Positions 11,373-21,821 of a DNA stretch of 64,000 nt are shown one piece after another. Source of the stretch: Rhabditophanes sp. KR3021 (Eukaryota > Nematoda > Chromadorea > Rhabditida > Alloionematidae). Position 1 is the stretch's first letter, and every line of letters starts with the position of its first letter. The notes below the pieces were generated by a model. The model saw only the letters and a list, made by a program, of their open reading frames with translations. It made no database searches and was not told where the DNA came from. The position numbers and the translations under genes were made by a program. The stretch lies in NCBI GenBank assembly GCA_963281155.1, contig CAUJLY010000004.1, forward strand, positions 1,736,001-1,800,000, read 5' to 3'.

Positions 11373-14265
11373 AATTTGAAAAGTAATATATGTGATGTAG
11401 TTGATATATATTTTAGATTTTCAAATAATTAATAACTTCATTTCTTTAGAGGTTATGCCAATTTTTAAGCCTGCATGCAAGATTAAGTCTTTTTGTAGGC
11501 AAAATAGAGGTGAGTTTTGGGTTTCTAATTAGAGCATGTACAATAATAATAATATTAAAGTAATGGATATGTGGTAGCTGTTAAATTATGTTATGAAAAT
11601 AAAATATGTTATGCGCGAGCAGGAATCTAAAAAGAGAAGGTTAACATGGGCATTAATAAATGAGTTGTAAAATAATAGTTGTGCGAGAGAGACCCGACTA
11701 TATAATAGAAAATGATACAAAATAATAGATAGATGGTTATGAAATTTTATATGATAACTGGTGGTTTTAAGCCCCAAATGAAACAGTAAGGATGAACAAA
11801 CATCCTCTGTCTTTTCATTTGACATGATGAAAGGACAATTGAATAGGTTAATGTTATCAATTATGGATCAAACCTAAACAAAAAGCATTTTTAATAATAA
11901 CAACCTGCCCCATACTGTAATGCAATTATAGACCATAATTAATGGTTCAATCCACTCAACGATCATTTACAAGACTAAACATGAGAATAAAGCAAATTAT
12001 TAAGACAGAAGGTTTTGGGTCCATACAAATCTTAACAACAATTATTAGGAAAGTGCCGATTTGTTTTAATGCAATTATCTATAATGAAACGAGAAAAGAG
12101 GCAAAAGTTTTTTGTTGTAATGAGAAAGCTGGTATTAGTCAGGAAAAAGTAAATGATTGGTATACACATGGTTGCCCTAAAATTATCCATTTACGACCCT
12201 TTTTTTGTGCCACTATAATTGTAAAAAATGTAAATACAAGCTTGATATATTACCGTTAACAACCTTTCGAGTCTTCATCAATCTTGATTTGGGAGTGGTG
12301 CGTCAGTTAACAATACAATTTGTATATTTAGTTTGGGATATATAAAATGTATCACTTGATGATGCTAATAAAGAAGGAAATTGGAAAGACAAGAACCTAG
12401 TAGAGGTTTTAGTCCAGAGTACATGGAATTAAATGAAAATGTTAATTGATAAAGATTAGCAACATGACATTGAGGCTGGGTATCACATTTTCGGGTTAAA
12501 AAGTCTTTATTAATGGGCATATTATTATTAGATGTTGTCATAAGTTTAAGAATATATGTATAGTATATGTTAACGAAGTTTTAGGCAAATGTACTTGAAA
12601 GGAAGGGAGATTTGATGAAGTGGAAGGTATAAACAGTCCAAAGTCAAATAAAATGGAATCATTTTTTAGATCAAATGAGGTTGCCGCAAAGGAGTGCAAT
12701 ATTTACTATTTGAGTAGGGTATATATTACAAACGAATATTGGCTGTATTACTCTCAAATTAGGTAGTAGTCTGGCCAAAATGTCAATTATGAAACCATGT
12801 TCTTAAGTGAAAACAAAGACATTAAAAAGGTTGTTAAGAGATATATTAAAACACTAAATAAAGGTTTAGTCCGTTGCGCCAATTGATGAGAACACACTTC
12901 AATTGTTGTTTTAAAGGCATAAAAGTTTTATTGTTTCAATGGTTGTCCTATAATGGTGGTGTTGTCAGGTGTTATTACGTAAAAAGCATAGAGAAGCCAT
13001 TGCCACTCATCGCTAGCAATTAATTTAAGCTGAGTAGAGGCTATAATTTAAATACCATTTCTTAGCACCTGGGTTTATAATTATTGTTAAGCTTCCTTTT
13101 TACACAAAACAAAGAAAATAAAATAAATATATTTTTGAGGAAGTGGAATAAACATTCTAAATAAATATTGATATACAAAAGGGTCCAGGAAAAAGTGGCA
13201 ACTTCAATTTTTATTGAAGCATTGACCAATCATAATTATCCTCTTCATTCAATCAACTTTTTATGGTTGCTGAGGCCAGTATTTTAATAGTAAACATAAA
13301 AAGACTCATTAAATTCAAAGTCTGCGACTACAGATAGTACATATTAATGGAATGGCCAACTAAAAAATAGATATCTTCAGACATTTTCATCAAATTTTTT
13401 GACAACCCAACGAAATTGAGAGGATGTCAGAAAGCACCATCATATTATCTTGAATGTAGGGTGGCATCAAAAATGGTAAAGTACTTTTTTGATAGATAAA
13501 GAAGATAATAATGGTGTGATGGCATCAGTTGTTGAACAAATGATGCAAATAGACTTACCCGTCCAACAATAACACTTAAAAAGGAAAACCATTTTGAAGG
13601 AGCGAATTAGTATTTAGTAGTTTTTGGGTAAATTAATGGTGGTGATTTAAGTAGTACTATTTATTTTTCTTTCAAATGATCCGCAACGGGTGAAAGATGT
13701 GCCGACTTGGGAACGTAAATAGTGGACTCTGTTTAAGATGGATGGGTTTGGCTTGTGGGAGGCTTTGTTTGATGGCAAAATATTGGTCACTAAGTGGCTT
13801 TGATGTTAGGTAATATTCTTGATTAACACAAATAATCTTTTACCTCGGTGTATGAATAGTTGTGTAAATTGGAGTTTCATCAAAATTTAAAAGACAAGGT
13901 GTCTATTTTTATCTGAGAAATATTTATCCACTTGTATTTATTCTAATTAAAATTATAATTTTGTCGCCTAAATGAGGATTTTGTAAAAATTACTTATCTT
14001 TAGCAATTGTCTCTGATCCTAAGACTTGCTAAAACAAGTTAGCTTAAATGTGTATAGACATTACACTTTATTTCATGTGGCATGTAATTATGAATTGTAA
14101 GATTTAACTCATTGATGCTAATTACATATATTTCAAATTTCAACACTACTAAAATAATTCAGCTTTTAAATAAAAGACAAGTCATTCTTGATCAACTTTT
14201 TAACTATATCAAACTCCACGGTTAAAACATTTTAGAAAATAATGTTAAAATTTCACCTAAATAAT
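11373..14265. other. AT-rich intergenic region, possible old relics only
   Basis: About 2.9 kb without a supportable gene. An open frame of 105 codons on the plus strand near 11942-12259 has no recognisable family, no signal peptide and no visible splice partners, so I do not call it. Around 12650-12720 a short stretch (NEVAAKEC) echoes the NEIAREGC end of exon 1 of the gene at 948; this may be chance. Confidence 0.35.
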
Positions 14266-14883
14266 TCATGAAAAAATAATAAACTTCTTATATTGGTAAT
14301 TTTTATGATTGAGTGTGTTTTTACTTGTTATAAAGTACATAAAAGCAAAATTGTTATTAAAAAACAAATGAAAAATATTATAACAAATTGAAGGTATTTG
14401 AGACAAGGAGCGAATATTCTCAGTTAATTTAATGCAAATCTGGATATCAGTTCTGTGGTCAGAGGTGTTTTCTTTATATACACAAAGTATTCCCAGAATA
14501 CCAAATCGGTCATTGAGCACAATTGCTTGCTGAAAATTCCAATATCGAGAGGCATTAGCTTGCTAACAATAGCATAGATTTCATTTGTAATTAAGAATTT
14601 TCTATCGTTATTGAGGAAGGAGTATGTCGAAGTAATTGCATAGTTGCATCTAAAAATGTGTTCATTCTTATCTTGTTGGCTTAAAAATTGTCTGCTTATT
14701 TTCGAGAATTGAAATAAATTCTCAACTCTTTTCTCCATAAAAATAATTTAGAAGTGTTCAGAATGCATCATGATCCAAATTCTCAAAAAACGTGCATCCT
14801 AAGAGTAACTCGTTTTTTGGCAGAACCAACATTCTATCACCAAAAGAAATTCCTATGTGCGTGGATCTCTTAGAAGCCAACAT
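14266..14883 (-). pseudogene. Degenerate coding region, family unknown
   Basis: On the minus strand an ATG at 14883 opens 40 codons (MLASKRS to DHDAF) and stops; a second frame (14738-14424) and then a third (14520-14266) continue with good amino-acid composition. The second and third overlap across the PLDIGIFSKQ / NDRFGILGILCVYKEN junction, as if one base had been lost or gained. The pattern hydrophobic-helix, LDI, then another helix is loosely reminiscent of a nuclear-receptor ligand-binding domain, of which nematodes have many, but key signature residues cannot be shown. An intact short gene is the less likely alternative. Confidence 0.3.
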
Positions 14884-15244
14884 AAACAACAAAATTGCTA
14901 ACAACAGATTATATCCAAATTTGGCAACAAATAATAAATAACAGACTATTACTCATCATTTTAAATACTATTTGATTCAGAACTCTTAATTATTATCAAA
15001 AATGATTTGTTTTACACTGACTACAATTACTTTTAATTTCCATATCAGTCTTAATTGCCGCTTTTGCAAAAGACAAAAAAATGATTAATGACTAATTTAC
15101 GGAATTAATAAGTAGTAAATATAGGGGAATACCCTTAAACACGTGTTTCTAATATTTTCTTACATTTTCTTATTAATTTTTTATTGGTTACTCTTAGCAC
15201 ATCCTTTTAAACAAAAACATAATCACGTATACTTGATGAACAAA

Positions 15245-18200
15245 CTAAAACAAAAGATAGTTTGCAGAATTATGACCAAGGCTATCTAAATTAGGTATAC
15301 AAGCAAAGTTAATCATTGGTGGAGGTCCGCACATCAAGATAGCTACATCATCAGAAGCACTTGGTAAGTGATTTTTGAGCATCTCCTCGCTAATGAAACC
15401 AGTTGAATAACTCCACCCTTCGCCGGCATTGTCGATTGTGTACCAGACAGAAATTTGATCTTTGTGCATGATGGCTAATTCATCTAATTCTTTCCGTTGC
15501 AAGATGTCTTCTTCAGATTGATTGGCATAAAGTAAAGACACTTTGGTTTTGTCTTCTGGGTTTTTGGCAATGTCACGGATGATTGACAATACTGGTGTTA
15601 AGCCTGAGCCACCGGCAATCATCCCAAGATGGTTAAAAGTCTTGAAAGCTGCAGTGGCGTTTTTCTTTGGTCTGATGGCAAATAATCCGTTTCCTTTGTA
15701 AACAATCAACCCATTTGGTCCTTAAAAATAGGTTTAAACATGCATATTATAAATTATTCAGTATTTTAGTTAGCAATGTATATATTTAAAATTGAAATTA
15801 AGCAAACTGTGGATCAACAGTTAGTTCTTTAAAAGATTGTACTTTCAAATTTGCATAAACTGTAAGCTATTTATGCGTCCATATTAAGGTCAATGTAACT
15901 TATATTAACCATTTGAAACTAAAAAAATGAAAAGAAGAAGTTGACAGTCTATCACAATTAGTTAAAAGTAGAGGCATCGAAGCAGCAAAAGTAAAGAAAA
16001 CGTGCAATGTCGACAAGAGTTCAACATTTGGTCCAAGTGAAAAAGATATTGTTACTGTTTAGCTTGCAATTCATATTATTGTATCTTACTCATTTTATGT
16101 GATGCTATGGAAATTATGGCTGTCGGTCGAGTATCTGAAAAGGTTTTCTCTATCTTCAGTAAGACCTCTGTACAAGACGATGTTTGTGACGGAGCTTCAG
16201 TCTATTGTTAAGAAGATCAAAAAACATCCCAAGACTAAGACTACTGAACTGCCGTTTGAATTAAATGACTCTTTGACAACATTGCATGAAAGCATGCGTA
16301 AGTTCTATTCGGGAGTTTTTACCAAGCATCTACACAATCGTCGGACACCAAAGCTGCATTGTTGATTCAATTGGAAGGATATCTAGATACCATTGGGCTA
16401 GAATATCAGGAATTTGGATATTTATGTTTGAGTCCAAGAAAATGATGGGTAATACCGGGGATCAAAGTATAATACAGCTACTTCTAAACGACACAATTTG
16501 CTTAATAATTTGATTCACTCCTGTGATGTTTCAGATTTTAAAGATTCTTTCTCTGCCTTAACAACCAAGAAGCAATTGGGTGAATTAACTGCAGTTGAAG
16601 GAGACAGGCCATGTGTATTTGCAATTGATTCACCATCTATTGGATCTGAATGAGACTTTGCTGTTAAGTGTGGATACGTCTTTGACAGAAAAGAAAGAGT
16701 GTTTCAGAAGTGGGTTAAACAAGGAAAACCACTAACTATCATCAAAAAGGCCTACCCCTCTAAAAAAATGGCAGAGAATTTAGAATGCATCTTGATTAAT
16801 GCTCTTCGTGATCAAGTCACTAATTCTGATTCAGGCAAGTCATCTCTACAGTGTGTTAACTACATAGATCCAGAGAAGAATAGTCAAGTCGCTGAAATGA
16901 ATATGAAATATTTTTCTGTTTGTGCACCCATTAAATATGTTTCAAAATATTAGTCCTTTTTGTGGATTTTTAATTACAAACCTCTAAAATCAATTGCATC
17001 TCCTATTTGCATAGCGTCTAAATATTGACTCATCTTTCCTAAAAATAAACAGTATTAGTTTTGTAAATCATAAATATGTTGTTATTTAAAAATTTAATCC
17101 CAAATGGGCAGTCATAAAGTTTAAAAATAAATTTGAATGTCCAGCGTGTTTAAGGTGGTATACCTCATCTAAGCATGCAACAGTTTAAAGATACAATGCC
17201 TTGAGAGAGGAAGTAACAAAATTTAGATTTTAAATTGAATTATTACTAACTGATTTAGTCTACTTCTTCATGGAAGAGTTCATATAGGATAAACAGAAGA
17301 TAAAATGGCATCATATGAGTGACTTAATCGTTGCTACAAGTACCAATTGTCAGTTTAGTTCAAAAGAAACAAGAATCTGGATCATAATGTTTTGGTAGTG
17401 CTAAGTATAAAGAAAAGATGTCACCGAAATAAGCCCTCACTTGGGAGAGATGCCTAATCAAGGTCTATCCGTCTTCTACTAATTTGATCCTGGGCATGTG
17501 AGACTTTTTGTTGTCTTTATTTACCTACAAAGGCATTAAATTGACGGGAATGTTCATGGGTAAAGAGATTATTAAATGTGGCATTGATGACGAAATTAAA
17601 GGTGAAACATTTTTGATTAAGACTCCACAGCAGGAAAAACCTGAAGCTATCAAGAAATGGTTGGATGAACTTGAAGGTGTCAAAGGAGGTGAGAGATTCT
17701 GGGTCGATCCTATGTTACTTCAGAAAGACTGGAAATTGATCGTTGAGGAAGACAAAGCATATAGTAGAATCTATTAATACAGAAAAAGCAATTTGTTACT
17801 GCATAAATCTTTTTAACCACCATTAAATGGGAATTAGTATTTGACAAAAAAGGCAGTTTTTAAATCAACTACTTATTGCCAAAAAGAATCTAATTATTGT
17901 CAAAAAGTAGTCAAACTTATTCCAAAGCATTTTTTAGAATGTGACTTTTCAAAAGATATGTTATAGTACTAGTGGATCTGTTTGTATTTTTCCGACTTTT
18001 AATTATGTTTTAAATCATACCTAAAATATAAAATATTAGTTAAAGTAAACATAAATTAAAACGTGCCTCCATCTGGAAATCTTGGATGAATATTTGCCTT
18101 GTAAACTTTGACAATTAACTCAAGAAATCCCTTATCTGCATCACTGGAGATTGGCGTGTATGGTCTAACTACTAACTTTCCATTAATAGTGGCTACAAGA

Positions 18201-18561
18201 TTGATATGTTGACCTGGAGGTAGACCTAGGACATGTTCGCTTGATGGTAAAGCAAAGCGGAAGATACGGGTATCATGTGAAATTTCAGTCTTTTTGACTA
18301 ATCTGAAAGGATACTTAGCCTCCGGATCAATCAAAGCCACCAATTTCTTAGTTGCTTTCCTGACATAAAGATAGATAAGTGAGGCAGCAACAGCTCCAAC
18401 CACAATTGAAATCAATAATGCAGATAACTTTTCATTCGGCATACCTTCCTCGTTCTCGTCAAACTATAAGCAAATAAAAAATAAATAAATGGACATATAA
18501 AATCAAGATACTAAAAGTATCAGTTTTATCACAACTGCTCATCTCCGCTCAAACTCACCAT
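15245..18561 (-). CDS. CYB5R3-like: NADH-cytochrome b5 reductase
   Basis: Five coding exons: 18561-18559 (just the ATG), 18463-18067, 17038-16982, 15720-15245; the total is 310 residues (human CYB5R3 is 301). It transfers electrons from NADH through FAD to cytochrome b5 on ER or mitochondrial outer membranes. Seen: an N-terminal membrane anchor (about 16-34), FAD-binding RPYTPIS (101-107) and GQHINL, the NADH-binding GGSGLTP (189-195), and MCGPPPM (Cys283) near the C-terminus. The 57-nt middle exon supplies [17 protein letters not shown], exactly the missing block. Exon 2 can only be joined in frame with a GC donor (GGAG|GCACGT). If the ATG-only exon is wrong, Met at 18442 is the alternative start. 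The two big introns (17039-18066; 15721-16981) hold plus-strand relics. It lies downstream of eRF1 on the same strand, 485 bp apart. Confidence 0.93.
15930..16953 (+). pseudogene. Antisense coding relic inside cytochrome b5 reductase intron
   Basis: On the plus strand, within the intron between the last two b5-reductase exons, successive frames give protein-like text with no gaps: [13 protein letters not shown], then [18 protein letters not shown], then [18 protein letters not shown], then [20 protein letters not shown], then [18 protein letters not shown], and a final open frame 16699-16953 rich in Lys. The frame changes at least five times and each change is accompanied by stops, so it is not functional as one gene. 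I do not recognise the ancestral family; helix-rich composition is all that can be said. It ends 28 bp before a b5-reductase exon on the other strand. Confidence 0.45.
17508..17777 (+). pseudogene. Second antisense ORF/relic in cytochrome b5 reductase intron
   Basis: An 89-codon open frame on the plus strand within the intron between the first long exon and the 57-nt exon of the b5-reductase gene. It encodes a soluble Lys/Glu-rich segment ([19 protein letters not shown] then [17 protein letters not shown]) ending at TAA. It begins with TTG, not ATG, and the DNA before it is closed by stops, so it looks like the 3' end of a lost gene. Whether it belongs with the relic at 15930-16953 cannot be told. 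No family recognised. Confidence 0.4.
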
Positions 18562-19046
18562 TTTATTAACAAATTAAATATAGTTAGGTGAAGTAAATCG
18601 ATGCTAGTGATAATAAGAAAAGTGGTACAACTAATATGATACTAATTATGATTTAGTATGTGCGCTGTGGCAGAGAAGTACCTTATCGAACCACACACAA
18701 TAATGTATGTTGTATATTAGGTAGAGGGATGTGTCGTTAGTGAGATTGTGTTGACAAAATGTATGCACGATCTTTTGATTATTACAAAAAATGATCTGGT
18801 ATTAATATTTTACTAGAGTATGTAGTAGATGGCGTGATAAAACTGATAAGTAAGTATTAGATATTGAAAGTGGGTAAGTTGAACTTTAAACTGGAAAGAA
18901 ATAAAAGTTAAAAAATGCTTTATTGAGTCATACAAATAGACGGCATATACAATCACACCTTAAACATTTAAAACAACAACAAAACAGATAAATATATTAA
19001 AAGAATTCCTTTTGAGTTTACACCAGGCCTTCACCACCTTTTCTCC
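18562..19046. other. Spacer between eRF1 and cytochrome b5 reductase
   Basis: 485 bp between the eRF1 stop (19047) and the b5-reductase start (18561), both on the minus strand. It contains the eRF1 3' flank and the b5-reductase 5' flank. Too long for a typical 100-bp nematode operon gap, but co-transcription cannot be excluded. Confidence 0.5.
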
Positions 19047-21497
19047 TTAATAGTCGTCTAGATCGAATTGGTCATCAGGATTAACTTCGATGAGTTGGAA
19101 GTCTACCCTGTAGCGTAACATTCCTGAAAGAAAGGCAAAATTAGTTTAGGGAAAAGGAAAAGTTTTTGAACTTTGTAACTTTTAATTGTTGAAAACAATA
19201 CTAAGAGTCAGGCGATCAAGCATTCCCGATTCAACTCTCTGTTTTCAGTGCATACGAGCCACCAATCGTACTAAAGCATGAATTCAAAACGAACGCACAA
19301 TTAGCAAAATTGATGAAGCACTTAATCTTCCACAAATGTAACACTAACTTACCATTGAATTGCAACGTGCGTCGCCGTAAGTTAGTTGACTACAATGTGG
19401 AATCTAAATTTCTGCTTAGTTTTTGTTTATAATTACCTCCGATTCCGCCGAATCCCCTAACAAATTGTGCTCCTTCTTGAGACTTGTCCGTGACTATTTC
19501 CAGTGTAGCTCCAAAGTTTTTGTAGTTGTTTGCTAACCACTCGAGGAAAGCTGTTTGTTCGATACTCTCCATTTCAGTTCCAGTCTCGGGGTCCATGAAT
19601 TCTTTCCCTTTTTCATCCCCAGCACGTAGGTGTACTGTCTTTTCTTCATTGTTACTGCCTTTTAATCTATACCGAGTAATATCCAAATTCTCCCAGCAAA
19701 TCAAAGTCTCGACAGCTCCCATCTCAAGTGCATGTAGCGTATCCACGATACCGAACACATACTTTCCAGTGTCTTGCGATATCTCATCGAAGTAACCCCC
19801 AATAAGCTTCTTCTCTTGGATGAATTTGACGTTTGCTAGAGAATCTGCAGCTAACTCAATCGCCTGTTAAAATAAAGGTTAAATGTGCTCATGTTAGAAT
19901 GTATATTTATCGAAATTTTCTTCCAAGAAGATGTTAGTCGGAAGATTGTTTTAATATTAATTGGAAGAGCGTTTTGATGTTAAATTGGATTCATCATTTA
20001 TGAATACATATTTGTAAATCTCAAGTTGATAAGTTAAAGGTGAGACGTGAAAATAACGATGTCAATGGCTGCGGAGCCCTCAAGAAAAAGATAATCTCTA
20101 CAAGTCCCCCAGTACTACAGCGGGTGAACAAAGTGTGTATGTCATGTTGGACGTGCCTTCTCGTCTCAATGTCAAGGAGTTAACTTTTGGGGAATTTATA
20201 AGACTCTTCTTCTACTGCGGCGTGACTGGCGAAGTCAAAAGGAGATTCTATGCTTACATTGTTAGAGCGAGACTTTGCTACAGCAGATTTATCTCGCTGG
20301 ATGCTAGGAAAACTGTAATCATGGACAGTTTGAAGTATGAAAGAAAGATCCAATTGACCACAAATGAAGCTTTTGCACTAGAGTACTCAGTAATAACGAA
20401 TCACCAAAAAGCCTTGGCAAACGTAAACTCCTCTGAGCAGTCTAATGTTCAAGGAGCATCCCAAAATTGTGAAGAGAATCTCATCCATTGTCCTGAGCAA
20501 CATGCATCAAAATTGGAAGAACTTCACCGAATAATGTGAACTTTTAATATTTCCTTCTTTAATAAACTTTTTGATTTGTTTGTCCATGACTGCTTTGAAC
20601 ATACCCTAAAATTAAAATAAGATTAAATGAGTTCGAGAAGGGGATAAACGTAATGATTGAACCCATTTTCACCACCATACGAAACATCAACAGTCTTGAT
20701 GATCTTGGACTGCAAGCGGAGATCGAACATATCCGATTGTCCTAGTTCAGTCTTGAAGTCCGCGGAACCTGCCAAGATCAACCCAGTGACCATAACTTTG
20801 TCGTTCTTGATGAACATCTCCACTGCCACTTCAGCTACCTTTCTGACATAATTGTGCCTCTTTTCAGTTCTTAGGCGAGCGAAACGTACAGCTGATTGAC
20901 CCCCACGACCGTGCTTCTTTGGCAAGTCTACGGTGAATTTATGCAGGACTTCTCTAGTATTGCCCGTAAGGGTTCCGAAAAGAGATCCATTACCATCCAT
21001 GATGATAAAGCCAAACTTATTGTCATCACACAATAAGGCCACGAGAGCTTCGGTGTGGAACTTGTTGTCGCACAGATAGAGGGAAGTATTGATGGGTTTG
21101 AAGGGCTCGAAGTCAATATTAACTTTCTTTTCCTTCCCATCATCCGTCATGATCGTCCCGCAGTACATGACTAAACCATTTGTCGGCACTCTAGTGTAGA
21201 GCTTGAGTCTAGCTTGGACAGATGTGATGGCTCCTAATACAGATTGGCGATTGACGCGTGATTTGATATTGGACGCGGTCCCATACTCATCGGCCAGCAT
21301 CTTTGAAACTCTAGCGACTTGATCCCTCGGCGGAATGATAAGAGATATCATCGAGGTACCGTTTCTAAAATAACATTATTAACCCTTAGGGCTGATAAGC
21401 CTTACCCTCTCGCCAGCTCCAATGACTTTATTAGCCGTTTGATCTTCCAGATTTCGACATTTCTATCGGAAGATTCCTCCTCGACATTGCTTGACAT
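19047..21497 (-). CDS. etf1: Eukaryotic translation termination factor 1 (eRF1)
   Basis: Four exons: 21497-21406, 21364-20650, 19863-19437 and 19123-19047, total 436 residues (human eRF1 is 437). The factor decodes all three stop codons in the ribosomal A site and triggers peptide release with eRF3. Domain 1 carries TASNIKS (NIKS at 63-66) and YLCDNKF (127-133), both needed for stop recognition. Domain 2 carries the invariant GGQ at 185-187 inside [13 protein letters not shown]. Domain 3 starts near YGGENGFN and reads through the eRF3-binding C-terminus FDLDDY. All splice sites are GT-AG. At the exon 2-3 junction the usual GFNQAIEL is GFNHYAIEL, a one-residue insertion caused by the donor position. 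The 786-bp third intron contains an antisense ORF. The start is divergent from the Trm1 gene. Confidence 0.96.
20057..20539 (+). other. Antisense ORF in eRF1 intron with DIX-domain-like pattern
   Basis: Open frame of 161 codons on the plus strand from just after a TAA at 20054-20056 to TGA at 20537-20539, lying within the eRF1 intron 19864-20649. The only internal ATG near the front is at 20144, so the true start or an upstream exon is unclear. Residues from SVYVMLDVP through [18 protein letters not shown] and ERKIQL follow the spacing of a DIX domain (Axin/Dishevelled: VVYY.GDEPIPY, LTLGQFKELL, YYFKK.., EEKI). The rest is Ser/Asn/Gln-rich without pattern. If real, this would be a nested DIX protein or a fragment of an Axin-like gene. 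No frameshift is visible in it. The DIX reading is my pattern match only. Confidence 0.45.
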
Positions 21498-21821
21498 ATT
21501 TAAATCTATAATCAAAGTAGAATAAAATAAAAAAGGTCCAAAACATGTAAAATAGATCTAAAACTAGCAGCGGATGATACGGTACGACCACCCCACCACG
21601 CTCAAAAAATGACAACTAAGCAGCATTTCAAAAAACAAAATTGTCTTACAAGGCCCGAATTAATTTAGGCGCAAATCTAAATATTAAAAGGGTGACGCAA
21701 TTGTTTTAAACCATCCAAAAACATAACATTCACTACATATTTCGACAGATAGATGAACTTTCTTAGTCGCAAGACAAACATACTATCGTTATGAGACAGA
21801 AATAGGGTTGACTCTTTACCA
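21498..21821. promoter_or_regulatory. Shared divergent promoter of eRF1 and Trm1
   Basis: 324 bp separate the divergently oriented start codons of eRF1 (-) and Trm1 (+), two constitutive translation-related genes; a bidirectional promoter is the simple reading. No TATA or other core element could be assigned with confidence. Confidence 0.5.

Noticed and set aside
11942..12259. 105-codon plus-strand open frame
   Set aside because: No recognisable domain, no flanking exons, and codon content close to background; too weak to call a gene.
12650..12850. Decayed paralogue of the gene at 948
   Set aside because: Only an eight-residue echo (NEVAAKEC versus NEIAREGC); the rest does not align by eye.
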